A DNA stretch of 64,000 nt from Pithys albifrons albifrons (lineage: Eukaryota > Chordata > Aves > Passeriformes > Thamnophilidae): contig NC_092460.1 of NCBI RefSeq assembly GCF_047495875.1, positions 1,984,001-2,048,000 of the forward strand. Direction: 5' to 3'. Numbering within the stretch: position 1 is the first letter of the stretch; the number at the start of each line of letters is the position of its first letter. Below, one piece after another: positions 1 through 11,008 of the stretch. The position numbers and the translations under genes were made by a program. The notes beneath the pieces were generated by a model that searched no databases, was not told where the DNA came from, and was given only the letters and a program-made list of their open reading frames with translations.

Positions 1-959
1 AAGGGCTGTGTTCCCAGCACCAGGCTTTGGGAAGGGCTGTGTTCCCAGCACCAGGCTTTGGGAAGGGTTGTGCCAACAGCACCAGGCTTTGGGAAGGGCT
101 GTGTTCCCAGCACCAGGCTTTGGGAAGGGCTGTGTTCCCAGCCCAGGCTTTGGGAAGGGGTGCCATGCCCAGCCCAGGCTTTGGGAAGGGCTGTGTTCCC
201 AGCCTAGGCTTTGAGAAGGGCTGTGTTCCCAGCCCAGGCTTTGGGAAGGGCTGTGTTCCCAGCCCAGGCTTTGAGAAGGGCTGTGTTCCCAGCCCAGGCT
301 TTGGGAAGGGCTGTGTTCCCAGCACCAGGCTTTGGGAAGGGTTGTGCCAACAGCCCAGGCTTTGGGAAGGGCTGTGTTCCCAGCACCAGGCTTTGGGAAG
401 GGTTGTGCCAACAGCCCAGGCTTTGGGAAGGGCTGTGTTCCCAGCTCAGGCTTTGGGAAGGGCTGTGTTCCCAGCCCAGGCGTTGGGAAGGGCTGCCATG
501 CCCAGCCCAGGCTTTGGGAAGGGCTGTGCCACCAGCACCAGGCTTTGGGAAGGGTTGTGTTCCCAGCCCAGGCTTTGGGAAGGGCTGTGTTCCCAGCACC
601 AGGCTTTGGGAAGGGTTGTGCCAACAGCCCAGGCTTTGGGAAGGGCTGTGTTCCCAGCCCAGGCTTTGAGAAGGGCTGTGTTCCCAGCCCAGGCGTTGAG
701 AAGGGCTGCCATGCCCAGCCCAGGCTTTGGGAAGGGCTGTGCCACCAGCACCAGGCTTTGGGAAGGGCTGTGTTCCCAGCCCAGGCTTTGGGAAGGGCTG
801 TGCCACCAGCACCAGGCTTTGGGAAGGGCTGTGTTCCCAGCCCAGGCTTTGGGAAGGGCTGTGCCACCAGCACCAGGCTTTGGGAAGGGTTGTGTTCCCA
901 GCCCAGGCTTTGGGAAGGGCTATGCCAACACCCTTTGGGAAGGGCTGCCATTCCCAGCA
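1..959. repeat. Minisatellite, 30/31-bp unit, truncated by window start
   Basis: About 31 tandem copies of a unit built on 'GGCTTTGGGAAGGGCTGTG' followed by a variable end (TTCCCAGCACCA, CCAACAGCCCA or CCATGCCCAGCCCA). Units are 30 or 31 bp depending on AGCCCA versus AGCACCA. The last degenerate copy ends near 959. A larger period is visible: the run starting near 391 recurs near 601, about 210 bp or seven units later, with the same order of variants. Because the unit lacks stop codons, several frames stay open (for example 27-1085), but these are not genes. The left edge of the array lies outside the window. Confidence 0.95.
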
Positions 960-3925
960 TCAGTGACCTTGCACATCCTGCAGAAGGAGGGCCTGGAGTT
1001 TGGTACCCTGGATATTCACAGCAAACCTATGGAATGGGCTCCTTTCCCAGGCAGCACATTTATTTCCCAGGGCAATCCTGTTTAGGAAGATACCAAGGAG
1101 TCCTGCTGGATGGTGGGCCCTTTCTCCTGGGGTGTTTAAGGTCTCTGATGTCACCAGGAAATAAGCTGCTCCCAGGTCTGAACTGTGCAAAACACTGACA
1201 AACCAGCTGCAAATGATGCCACTGGAAAGAGCTTCCAAAATCTGAATATGAGAACTTGGTATTAAAAGCAAATAAAAAACAAGGGCCTGCAGGAGATGTA
1301 ATAATATAAAGCTATAAAGCCTCAAAACACATCCTTGGGGATTTATAATATTTAAGGTTTGGGTTTTCTTCCCTGCAAATAATGCCTACGTTTTCTTCCT
1401 GTCTGTACACACATTCCATCAAAATAAAGTCAGTGTTTAATTTTAGGGAAAGCTCTGGTGAGAAGGTGATTTGCTGTATCCCAAGACAACCTGAGAATGC
1501 TTTATCTGTGTTCTTTTGAAAAATACTCCTCTTATCTCCCCCAAAGAATGCCAAGAGCATCCTATTCATAACGCCTGCCCCGAGACACAGCACATCAAAT
1601 CAGGGAAATGTGGAGTTTATTGGGTTTATTCCAAAGACTTGCATCTGATACAATGTTTTTCATTAAAATCCTGAGGTGAATGTGCAGAGAGGGAAGAATG
1701 GTGTTCATTCACAGAGGGAAGAAAGGTGTACATGGGGCTGGATCCCCTGCAGAACAGCCACTGGGTACTGATGGCCCCTCAAACCCACCACAGCACCCAC
1801 CCATCCTCTGTCACCTGCTGGGAAACCTCCCTGGCTGTCCCCAGCCGGGCACCAGAACCAGCAGCAACCACAGTGCCTGCCAACTTAGACAGGCTGGCTC
1901 CTTTCTGCTCCAGGAAAGAAAAAACCTCACCAAACCATTTCAGAACCTGGAGAACCTGAAAGGATAGAGGTGTTTGTGCAGCAGGAATATTTTTACATTA
2001 GGAACCCAACTTATTATCCACTTTCTGACTGTGTTTCTCTCCTAAAATGGTTTAACTTGGGGCATAAGGGGCTGTTCTGCTGCCCAAGGCCTCTGTCCAT
2101 GTCCTGCCCTGTCCAACAGGAAGGCAGCATCAAAGCTCTGATTTCATTCATAGCTAAGAATCAAACCTGTGCTTATTGTCCTCAATCCACATAATTACCA
2201 GACCAAACTATTTGACTCCATCAGTGTTCCTGAGAGTCACCCAATTCCACTGCCAGGTTACAATCCAGTCTCCTCAGACCTTCCTTGCAGCTCTTCCCTT
2301 TTGCTCTGACCTGCAGGACAACTCCCTGCAGGGATGGAGGACATTCCTTCCTTTCCACCTGGACAGGCTCTGACCCACTCACAGCCTTCTGTGTGTGTGA
2401 AATGCAGGGGAGAAGTAAAACCCAAGAGGTTTTAGCTTGTAGAGTCTCTAAACTTTACAGAGAGAGCTCATTCCAACTATTTTTTGCATTTGGCTGATCA
2501 ATGAAAGAGGAGCAAGGCTATGAGACACTGCTGCAGCTTCTAATCACATAATCAATGTAACAATATAATCAATATATACAAAATGGTTGCAATAATAATA
2601 TAATCAAGAAGTGGAATTAGATCTTGCCCTACTTGGGATCTCAGAACCACATGGAAGGATTTTGAACATCCTGGGAGCACCAACCTCCCAAGGATTTCAT
2701 ACAGAACAGCTCAGACAATCTCTGCTTCCCACCAGCTATGAAAATAGGCACAGTTCAAGGAAAATTTAAAAAAAAGAGAGGGAGAAATAGCTCTTAAAAA
2801 GGAACAAGGGCATGAGGAGGTTGGGTTGGGGTTTGGAGTAGAATTCCCCTCTTGGTTTTTGAACAGGGAGCTTGGCCAGTGGGAGGGAAGTGTTGGTAAC
2901 AGTGAAATAAGGAGCACACGAGAAACAGTTTTAACCAGGAGGAACAGGGATGCCAGAACTCCCCAGGATTCTCAGGACATTACAGAAAAGCCTCTTCCTC
3001 CCTTTCTGCTGCCTGGCTGCTGGCAGTGTGATTGTTGGGCTTCCCACACAGTTCCAGACCCAACTGCAGCTCCGTGAGTCACTCAGGATCCCCCCAGCAG
3101 GGAAGGGAAGGGAAGGGAAGGCCCCGTGTGTGGGGAGCTGTTACTACCACCAGGGATGCCAAAAACCCTCTGCTAGAACTGGCAGCTGGGAAACAAACCC
3201 CAGGATGAGTCAGATCTCAGGGTGTGTTTGGAAAATCATCCTAATCCCACTGGCTGTAGGGAAAGCACCAGGCTTGTTATTAAAAACTGGATGTGCACAG
3301 AAGCTTCAGCTGCTTATCTTCAATCAGCAAAAAGTTCTTTTTCTGAGCCTTGTCACACTCTGGTTTGATAATTCTGTTTCCTGTGGCTGTGTTAACTTTT
3401 CAATTATTAGTGATTAAGTATTAAACTGCATCTTACTATTAGCCCAGATCTATATCTGCACAGTTTATACATGTAGTGAGCTGACAGACTTCAGCCCTCA
3501 GAAGAAAATACACTTTTATTGATTTTTTTTTTCTAAGAGTTTTATGCTTACAAAATCAAATTCTCTACTTCTGAGCTATACTTTTATATAAATGTTAATA
3601 AACCCATTTGGGTTGCCCTGATATGGAAAGATCTGATCTGGAATGCTGTGAACATGCCCCTAACAACGTCAATGGATTCAGCACGGGAGGTGCTGAGTCT
3701 GATACGAAGGCAAGACAAGGATCTGGAACTCAACCACGTGGAGGGGGGACAGAATTAATTCCATGAAGTGGCTGCAGCTCTGGGGGCTGGAACTCCTCTG
3801 AACTGGGGCTTTCCTCTGGCCTGAGGAAGGAGGTGTTTCCTCTCCAGTCAGACACAGCTCCACATGGGACCCTCAGTCCTTCCCACACTTTGGAACAGGC
3901 TTGCCATGAAATCCGTGGGTTCCAT
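960..3925. other. Unique non-coding stretch
   Basis: No gene, RNA or recognisable transposon is seen. Two AP-1-type TGAGTCA sites lie at 3075-3081 and 3206-3212, and a short (GGAAG)4 run at 3101-3120. The sequence becomes AT-rich at 2530-2620 and 3420-3600, with several AATAAA-like strings of no clear context. The open frames here are short, lack splice-site-flanked structure and match no family I recognise. Confidence 0.5.
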
Positions 3926-4402
3926 CACTATTTCCTCCCAGCACTGCCATGGGTGGGGCAGGAGGGCTCAGCTATCCATGATTTCCTCCCAGACCCCTCC
4001 ATGGGATGGGCAGGAGGGCTCAGCTATCCATTAGTTCCTCCCAGACCCCTCCATGGAATGGTCAGGAGGGCTCAGCTATCCATGATTCCCTCCCAGACCC
4101 CTCCATGGGATGGGCAGGAGGGCTCAGCTATCCATGATTTCCTCCCAGGCCCCTCCATGGGATGGGCAGGAGGCTCAGCTATCCATGATTTCCTCCCAGA
4201 CCCCTCTGGGCAGCACCCCATGGGATGGACAGAAGGGCTCAGCTACCCATGATTTCCTCCCAGACCCCTCCATGGGATGGGCAGGAGGGCTCAGCTATCC
4301 ATGATTTCCTCCCAGACTCCTCCATGGGATGGGCAGGAGGGCTCAGCTATCCATGATTTCCTCCCACACCCCTCCATGGGATGGGCAGGAGGGCTCAGCC
4401 AG
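3926..4402. repeat. Minisatellite, 52-bp unit
   Basis: About nine head-to-tail copies of a 52-bp unit beginning 'CCATGGGATGGGCAGG' and containing 'CTCAGCTATCCATGATTTCC'. The first copy is degenerate. One copy near 4195-4240 carries an insertion (TGGGCAGCACCC). Overlapping plus-strand open frames (3833-4252, 4277-4588) run through the array only because the unit has few stops. Confidence 0.93.
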
Positions 4403-4880
4403 TGGGTGGTGGGAACATTCCCAGCCTTGCTGTGGCTGTTCCTTCTCCTCAGGCACCCCTGGAATTTCAGGACTCACTTGGCTGTACACACAAACCAGAG
4501 CCCAGCCTTGCTCTGGGGAGTTCAGGAGATCAACAAACAGATAAAATACACCACATTTAATGTCCTGTGTTTAAGAACAGGCCTGTAGGCTGTTCCTTGG
4601 ACTCCAGTCCTCAGCCTTGTCCCGGCCACACCAGCAGGTTCTCCATGGGTGGGTTGTTCCATCACTGCCTCAAAACACACAGAGCAGCTGAAACTGCTGC
4701 CCACTGCAGGAAACAGAGAGAGCTTCTTCTTCCTCTCAAAATGGAAGTTATTGATGCTTTATAGATAAATCTTTACCCAATTACAGGAATTTATCAGTAA
4801 TGTTTAATTGGTATAAACCAGACCTGTTGCACTTACAGGGGACAGAGAGAGAAAGGAGAACACGTTTGCCAATGAACTTA
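4403..4880. other. Unique non-coding stretch
   Basis: Moderately GC-rich unique sequence between a minisatellite and a CR1 tail. I see no gene, RNA or repeat in it. Confidence 0.5.
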
Positions 4881-4983
4881 GAAAGAATCCCAGAATGGTT
4901 TGGGTTAGAAGGGACCTCAAAGCCCACCCAGTGCCACCCCTGCCATGGGCAGGGACACCTTCTCCCAGCCCAGGCTGCTGGTC
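4881..4983 (-). mobile_element. CR1 LINE 3'-end fragment
   Basis: Reads as the reverse complement of a CR1 3' terminus: 'CCCAGAATGGTTTGGGTTAG' followed by the AGGGACCTCAAAGCCCACCC and CCTGCCATGGGCAGGGACAC blocks. Only about 100 bp remain, ending at CCCAGCCCAGGCTGCTGG. Severe 5' truncation is normal for CR1. No reading frame of the element is retained. Confidence 0.85.
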
Positions 4984-5039
4984 TGGTTTTACTCAGTGCT
5001 TGAACTATGATAACACCATTTTATAGACCCGTTTCAAGC

Positions 5040-5440
5040 AGCAATTTAAAAACTTTTCTTTCTTGCAACTGGTTGTTCATCTCTGGGTAAAATAGGTAAT
5101 TTTTCAAAGCATTTACAAGTCACTGCAATGCCCATTAGAGTGGTGGCTCTCTGGAATTATCAATATTTACTCTGTTTCTGATACAATAATGGATCATTTG
5201 TAATTTAAAAATTTATCAAGGCCAATCAGTGGCTCATCTGCATCCCAGTAATTACATGCAGCACATTAGCAAGGTATGAATTTACTGGGTACTTTTGGAC
5301 TTGCTTAATCAAATAAATGATGTGATGCATGAAATAACAGAGAATGTGGGATCCACTGTGTCAATGATGAACATTTTCACATTACAAGAAGATAATAATC
5401 CAAGCTTTGATTGATACTTTATAAAAAAACCTAAAATGTG
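5040..5440. promoter_or_regulatory. Candidate AT-rich conserved regulatory block
   Basis: Unique AT-rich sequence dense in homeodomain-type cores, for example 'CCCAGTAATTACATGCAGC' near 5240-5260, plus GGCCAATCAG near 5221 and several TTAATC/AATAAAT strings. It has no repeat structure and no coding potential. Its texture resembles vertebrate conserved non-coding enhancers. That is inference: conservation cannot be tested here. The alternative is ordinary intronic AT-rich DNA. Confidence 0.3.
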
Positions 5441-6220
5441 ATTCTACCAAATTTTGGGCAAGCTCAGGAATTCTCTCTGAATAACTTTTACATGTTTCAT
5501 GGAAGTTCCTTGGTCTGACTCTTCACTGTGTTGCTGCCCAAGCCCTGGGAACTCCAGAAAAGCTGGGCTTGGTCCAGGTGGCCCAAGTCTTTTGGCTCTG
5601 TGGGAACACAGGAGCTGTTCCCGGGAGCTGGGCTGGCACCACAGGGCATGTCCTGGGTGGTTGTGCTGCTGCACTTGGGCTCGGTGAGGAGCTCAGTGGG
5701 AACCCAGTTCTGGCAAAAAGACAAACTCCAAGTGTTGCACTTTGCTTCTTGAATTAAGTTACATCAACAGCACAAGAGGAGTTCTAAAGCAAATAAAACC
5801 AGGCATTGAGAGTGTCCTCCCAGATTCCATGGGGAGCAGGAAGCCAGGGAACAGCTCCCATGAGCTCCAGCAGCCTCAGGGCTTCTCCAGGCCATTAATG
5901 CTCTCTGTGAAACCTGGCCCTGACAAAATAAGGTGAAACTTCACAGGTGGCAGTGACAGGGCTGGAGATCTGGGTCAGTGGCACTGCCAGGGGTGGAGCC
6001 TCTCCAGCCTGGAAAGTGTTTAGGGAGCACAGGGGAACCCAGTTTGGTCTCAGCCTCAGCACTGTAGGGTCTGTGGTACTAAATATGTACAATGAGAAGT
6101 GTTTGTGGCAGGTGATGTTCAGTCTGTGCACAGGGAGGGGAGGGTGGAGGTACCAGACACATCCCCACTGTCCCACCAGCTGTGCCCTCTGCAGTCCTGA
6201 CCTTCACACCTCCTGCTCAT
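5441..6220. other. Unique non-coding stretch
   Basis: Mixed-composition unique sequence. Short open frames exist on both strands (60-93 codons), but none has a start context, splice flanks or a family I recognise. It runs into the tail of the CR1 element at 6221. Confidence 0.5.
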
Positions 6221-6607
6221 CATAGAATTATAGAATGGATTGGGTTGGAAAAGACCTCTGAGATCATCAAGTCCAACCCTTGATCCAACCCCACTGTGAT
6301 CACCAGCCCAGGGCACAGAGTGCCCTGGGCTGGTGGTCACAGTGGGGTTGGATCAAGATGTGGTAGATTCTCACTCAGTGCCACATCCATAGAAGCACAG
6401 AATGGATTGGGTTAGAAAAACCCTCTGAGATCATCAAGTCCAACCCTTGGTCCAACTCCAGTCCCTTTACCAGATCATGGCACTCAGTGTCATGGCCAAG
6501 CTCAGGTTAAAAACCTCCAGGGATGGGGAATCCACCCCCTCTCTGGGCAGCCCATTCCAATGTCTGAGCACTCTCTCTGCAAAGAATTTTTTTCTGATCT
6601 CCAACTT
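6221..6607 (-). mobile_element. CR1 LINE 3' end with duplicated tail and hairpin (copy A)
   Basis: Antisense CR1. The + strand begins with the CR1 tail (ATAGAATGGATTGGGTTGG), then a hairpin, then 'CTCACTCAGTGCCACATCCA', then a second tail-like module (AGAATGGATTGGGTTAG, from about 6398) that continues into normal CR1 3' sequence ('CTCTCTGGGCAGCCCATTCC', 'GAGCACTCTCTCTGCAAAG'). The same order occurs at 30,739-31,200 (same strand) and 50,996-51,542 (opposite strand). This is therefore a copied family member, not a chance local rearrangement. It is truncated after the CTCCAACTTAAAT block. Confidence 0.85.
6279..6357. repeat. 38-bp inverted repeat (hairpin) inside CR1 copy A
   Basis: Arms are 6279-6316 and 6320-6357 with a 3-base loop (aga). 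The left arm starts 'CTTGATCCAACCCC' and ends 'CAGCCCAGGGCAC'. The arms pair at 37 of 38 positions, the single mismatch being an A/G change in the GTGATCACC/GTGGTCACC part. The hairpin separates the two CR1 tail modules. Confidence 0.95.
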
Positions 6608-6871
6608 AAATCACCACTAACTCCCTGGGGACAAGCAGTGACTCCCAGCTGGGCCCAGAAGGGGGATCTCACCTCAGCCAGGCCTGGGGTTTCCCACTGG
6701 AGGTGCCCAGGGCAGGGGGGCTGCCCTGACCCGCTGGGACAGTGAGAGCTCCTGCCCACCACAGGGCTTGGGGGGGATCCTGCCCCTGCATCCCCAACAC
6801 CTGCCTGGGTTTCTGGTCCCTTCAGGGCGAGCAGAGCCCGCCTGAAAGAGCATGGAGGGGCTGCCCTGCCC
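6608..6871. other. GC-rich unique spacer
   Basis: GC-rich sequence between CR1 copy A and the 51/46-bp minisatellite. I see no gene. A (G)6 run occurs near 6715. Confidence 0.4.
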
Positions 6872-7498
6872 CTGCACCCAGTGCTGGGTCACTGCAGGGT
6901 GCTGGAGCACCCAGGGTGGGAGCAGCACCCAGTGCTGGGTCACTGCAGGGTGCTGGAGCACCCAGGGTGGGAGCAGCACTCAGTGCTGGGTCACTGCAGG
7001 GTGCTGGAGCACCCAGGGTGGGAGCAGCACCCAGTGCTGGGTCACTGCAGGGTGATGGGGGACCCAGGGTGGGAGCAGCACCCAGTGCTCACTGCAGGGT
7101 GATGGGGGACCCAGGGTGGAGCAGCACCCAGTGCTCACTGCAGGGTGCTGGAGCACCCAGGGTGGGAGCAGCACCCAGTGCTGGGTCACTGCAGAGTGCT
7201 GGAGCACCCAGGGTGGGAGCAGCACCCAGTGCTGGGTCACTGCACGGTGCTGGAGCACCCAGGGTGGGAGCAGCACCCAGTGCTCACTGCAGGGTGTTGG
7301 AGCATCCAGGGTGGGAGCAGCACCCAGTGCTCACTGCAGGGTGATGGGGGACCCAGGGTGGGAGCAGCACCCAGTGCTCACTGCAGGGTGTTGGAGCACC
7401 CAGGGAGGGAGCAGCACCCAGTGCTCACTGCAGGGTGATGGGGGACCCAGGGTGGAGCAGCACCCAGTGCTCACTGCAGGGTGCTGGGGCACCCAGGG
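6872..7498. repeat. Minisatellite, alternating 51- and 46-bp units
   Basis: About thirteen copies of 'GCAGGGTGCTGGAGCACCCA' plus 'GGGTGGGAGCAGCACCCAG', followed by TGCTGGGTCACT (51 bp) or TGCTCACT (46 bp). Long forms cluster at the left and short forms at the right. A second variant axis swaps GCTGGAGCACCC for GATGGGGGACCC. GGTGCTGGAGCACC is itself nearly palindromic, so each unit can fold. Open frames on both strands across the array are repeat artefacts. Confidence 0.95.
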
Positions 7499-9240
7499 CC
7501 CTGCAGGGCACCTGGATCCCAAAGGCACCTGGTTCTCCTGCCCCAGTCAGAGCTGACATACATAAACTGCTGGAATCCCCAGAGTTAGTTAAATTAAATA
7601 CCTGCAAATGAGTTGCTGACTGACAGCCTGACAAATCTCCAGCTAAACCCCCTACAAATGAGCTTTGCCTCCGTGTTAAAGCGCTGCAGGTTGAGGAGTG
7701 CAGGGAAAATACAGCCCAGTGTGAGCAGCGAGGACTAAAGGGCAGCACCTCAGGAGGGAGAATTATGTAGCAAGACTGTTGTGCCCCATAAAATAAGGGA
7801 AGGAGCTGTTTCTCCCTGGCACTTTTATAACTCTTGTGCATTCTCAGTACTGCACCCTGTTAAATTTTTCAAGCCCATTACTTGTGATTGCCTTGCCTTG
7901 TCGTGGTGTTAGTTAAAAAGAAAAGAGAAAGGTAACACTGCACTGCAAATTCTTGATCTTTAGAAACTGCTCCAGGTAAAAACCAGGTCCTGTTCTTTAA
8001 TAATTCAGCCAGATGGAAAGTCAGGGAAAATGCTGGCTTGTATCACCAAATTAAGGTCTTATGAATAGAAGGTGAAGTTATAAAAACATTTTGCAGTAGA
8101 ATTTAAGGGCAGAGACTAATTTTGTTCCCACTGATGCCACTGACTTGTCCTGCCTTCACCAGGAGGAGAATTAGGCCAACCCAAAATAGGCCAGGCCAGT
8201 ATTTTCCTTCAGTGCCATATGCAGAAAAACGAAAGACAACATCTAAAGAGCCCAATGAAATCTGAATAAAGCCACAGGGTTTGAAGCAGCAAGGACTCAG
8301 AGAATGGGGTTCAGAAGAGCTTCCATCTGGGGCCCTCTCAGCCCTGCACAGAGGAGTGTTCTGCTCCTGACCTTATGCAGCCCATTAGTGAAGGACTTAA
8401 TTACTCAGCTACAGGAAAAGAGCGAGACTGGGAAGGTCTTTGAGCACCTCGAGCATGTCCACAGTGACTGTTCTTATCCAAGTGGCCCTGGGCTTTCTCT
8501 GGGCACCATCTGAGCCCTCCCAGCCTTAGGGCAGCACCACCATTGACCACTTTGTGACACACCAACCAAACCAGTGCCAAAGCCAACTCCAGGGTTTTCT
8601 TTACTCTTGCCCATCCTTCTTCCCATAATGGGCTCATCTTAATTGCAGAGACAGAACTGAGTGTGGGTGTTTGTGCAGTGGCTTGCCTGGATTTGTGTCC
8701 TGGCAGAGCAGACAAGGAGCTCTGGCTCCCTCCCACCTCTCTGCTGCCCCAGGAGCCTCCTGGGCACTGCCAACCCTCACAGCACAGAAACCATCCCAGC
8801 TCCAAAGTTCCCTTTTGTGGAGAGCTCACAAGTTATTTTTCAAACAAAGATTTGATTAAGGCCTGACCCTGCTGAGGACTTCACAGCTCTCACAACTCCT
8901 GGGAGCATCCTGCACCTCCAGGATGGCAATTCCAGCCGGGAGATGCAGGAATCAGCCTGACCTGCAGGTTCCTGTCCCTCAGCCTGGCACAGACAGGGAG
9001 GAGGAGGGAGGGATTTCTGTGCTTCCAAAAACTTTACATAGATTTTCTTCAGTTCTGTGTCTACAAAATGTCTGCCAGGAAAAAATCTGGAGCTTGGCAG
9101 GATGAAGCCTCACACGTGCATTGTTCGTGTAACTATGGTAACCTCCAAATGCCACCAGTGTTTCCATTTCATACACAAATGAGGGGACAGCTGTGGGGAC
9201 CACATGTCTGCCAATGGAATAATATATGGGAACTAGGATG
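7499..9240. other. Unique non-coding stretch
   Basis: No gene or repeat is recognised. AT-rich parts at 7560-7660 and 7840-8110 contain TTAGTTAAATTAAAT and similar strings. The rest is mixed. Short open frames (60-142 codons) on both strands overlap one another and show no family features. Confidence 0.45.
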
Positions 9241-9480
9241 GCTTGGTCACAAAATTACAACTCATCTATATTAATCAGGGCTTCAAAGAACAGGCACCTC
9301 CGAGGCGACAAAGTGCCCACGGAGAGAGGGATTTTTATTTCTCAAAATATTCGGCTCCTCCGTAAATATTTTCAGCATTTTGCTACTTTGCTGGTTGGAA
9401 AATAAAACAAAAATAAACGCTGTTAGCAACCAGCACTCTTCTATAAATATCATTGAACCCTTTGCCTTTGGTTTTGTCTT
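9241..9480. promoter_or_regulatory. Candidate conserved regulatory block
   Basis: Unique AT-rich sequence that keeps isolated CpGs (CACCTCCGAGGCGACAAAG, AATATTCGGCTCCTCCG, AAACGCTG) among homeobox and forkhead-like strings (TCTATATTAATC, GTAAATATTTTC, AAAATAAACG). CpG kept in AT-rich unique DNA, with no repeats, is typical of ancient enhancers. Function and conservation are inferred only. Confidence 0.3.
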
Positions 9481-9883
9481 GATCTGGTGCCTAAGCCTGG
9501 TCTAAGCCTGACACAAAGCCCAGCCTGGGACCAAGCACGTGCTCCCAAGCGCTTGGCTGGGGAAGGAGCAGCTCCAGAAGAGGCACAACAACCCCCCTAT
9601 TTTTACTCATTGATACCAGAAATAAGAGCTTCAAAATAATTCATAAAAGAAATTAAAAAAAAATCTTAAAATATTGTTCAAATGAACTTGGGGGTTTATA
9701 TCATCCCTCCCAACAACACAAAGAAATCTGCAGACTCAGTAATGCAAATAAATCCCCTTCCCAGTAAATACGAAGCTGTGGAAGCTGCAGCACCAGCAAT
9801 ACTTGACCAGGGTCATGACTCATCCACGGTGCTTGGAGTGTCCCTCCAAATAAAGTCCTGGAGTGGGTGTTTGCTGCCTGCCT
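9481..9883. other. Unique non-coding spacer
   Basis: AT-rich with an A-run near 9654-9663 and no recognised element. It ends at the 11-bp minisatellite. Confidence 0.4.
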
Positions 9884-10640
9884 CGGGAACAGCAGGGATA
9901 CAGCAGGGATGGAGCAGGAGTACTGCAGGGATACAGCAGGGATGGAACAGGGATACAGCAGGGATACAGCAAGGATGGAACAGGGATACAGCAGGGATAC
10001 AGCAGGGATGGAGCAGGAGTACCGCAGGGATACAGCAGGGATGGAACAGGGATACAGCAGGGATACAGCAGGGATGGAGCAGGAGTACCGCAGGGATACA
10101 GCAGGGATGGAACAGGAGTACAGCAGGGATACAGTGGGAATACAGCAGGGATACAGTGGGAGTACAGCCAGGATAGAGCAGCGATGGAGCAGGAGTATAG
10201 CAAGAGTACAGCATGGATACAGCAGGGATGGAGCAGGAGTACAGCGGGAATACAGCAGGAATATAGCAGGAATACAGCAGGAATACAGCAGGGATACAGT
10301 GGGAATACAGCAGGGATGCAGCAGGGATGGAGCAGGAGTACAGCAGGAATATAGCAGAAATATAGCAGGAGTACAGCAGGAATATAGCATGAATACAGCA
10401 GGAATATAGCAGGGATACAGTGGGAATACAGCAGGGATGCAGCAGGGATAGAGCAGGAGTACAGCAGGGATACAGCAGGGATGGAGCAGGAGTACAGCAG
10501 AGATACAGCAGGAATACAGCAGGAATACAGCGGGAATACAGCAGGAATATAGCAGGGATACAGCGGGAATACAGCAGGAATATAGCAGGAATACAGCGGG
10601 AATACAGCAGGGATACAGCAGGAGTACACCCGGGATACTG
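9884..10640. repeat. Minisatellite, 11-bp unit
   Basis: About 68 copies of an 11-bp unit, consensus GGGATACAGCA, with variants GGGATGGAGCA, GGAGTACAGCA, GGAATATAGCA and GGAGTACCGCA. The variants occur in recurring blocks. Since 11 is not divisible by 3 and the unit lacks stops in either strand, three units (33 bp) form an 11-codon cycle and most frames stay open. Examples are 9701-10942, 9813-10769 and 9820-10989 on the minus strand (up to 413 codons) and several plus-strand frames. None is a plausible gene. Confidence 0.96.
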
Positions 10641-10853
10641 CACGCCCAGTAGGAAAAGTTTTCCCTGGCTCCTGCAGTGCCACGCTGCTGGATCGGGGTG
10701 GAACAAAGGCTGCAGGATCCCCCCCGCCCAGTGCGGGCTCTGCCCCCGCCCGCTCGCAGCGCCCAGCACAGCCCCGGGCGCTGGGGAGGCACCGCCCGGC
10801 CAGGGCAGCTCTGCACAGGGCTGGGGTGAATGATCCCATCAGACACACAGACA
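10641..10853. other. Short GC-rich segment
   Basis: Contains CpG-bearing GC-rich text (TGCCCCCGCCCGCTCGCAGC, GCCCCGGGCGCTGGGG) between the 11-bp array and a CR1 tail. It could be a small CpG island remnant, but it is too short to call. Confidence 0.35.
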
Positions 10854-11008
10854 GAACCATGGAATGCCAGGATGGTTTGGGCTGGAGGGACCTTAAAGCC
10901 CATCCCATTCCATCCACCCCCAACCAGCCCAGGGTGCTCCAAGCCCTCTCCAACCTGGCCTTGGACACTCCCAGGGCTGGGGCAGCCACAGCCCCTCTGG
11001 GCCGCTGG
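10854..11008 (-). mobile_element. CR1 LINE 3'-end fragment
   Basis: Reverse-complement CR1 terminus: 'CCAGGATGGTTTGGGCTGG', AGGGACCTTAAAGCCCATCC, then the AGCCCAGGGTGCTCCAAGCC and ACTCCCAGGGCTGGGGCAGC blocks. About 155 bp, 5'-truncated at CCCCTCTGGGCC. Confidence 0.9.

Noticed and set aside
27..1085. 352-codon plus-strand open frame
   Set aside because: It translates the 30/31-bp minisatellite. The peptide is a pure repeat and neighbouring frames are equally open.
9701..10942. 413-codon minus-strand open frame
   Set aside because: It is produced by the stop-free 11-bp array and then runs through a CR1 tail. There is no gene structure.
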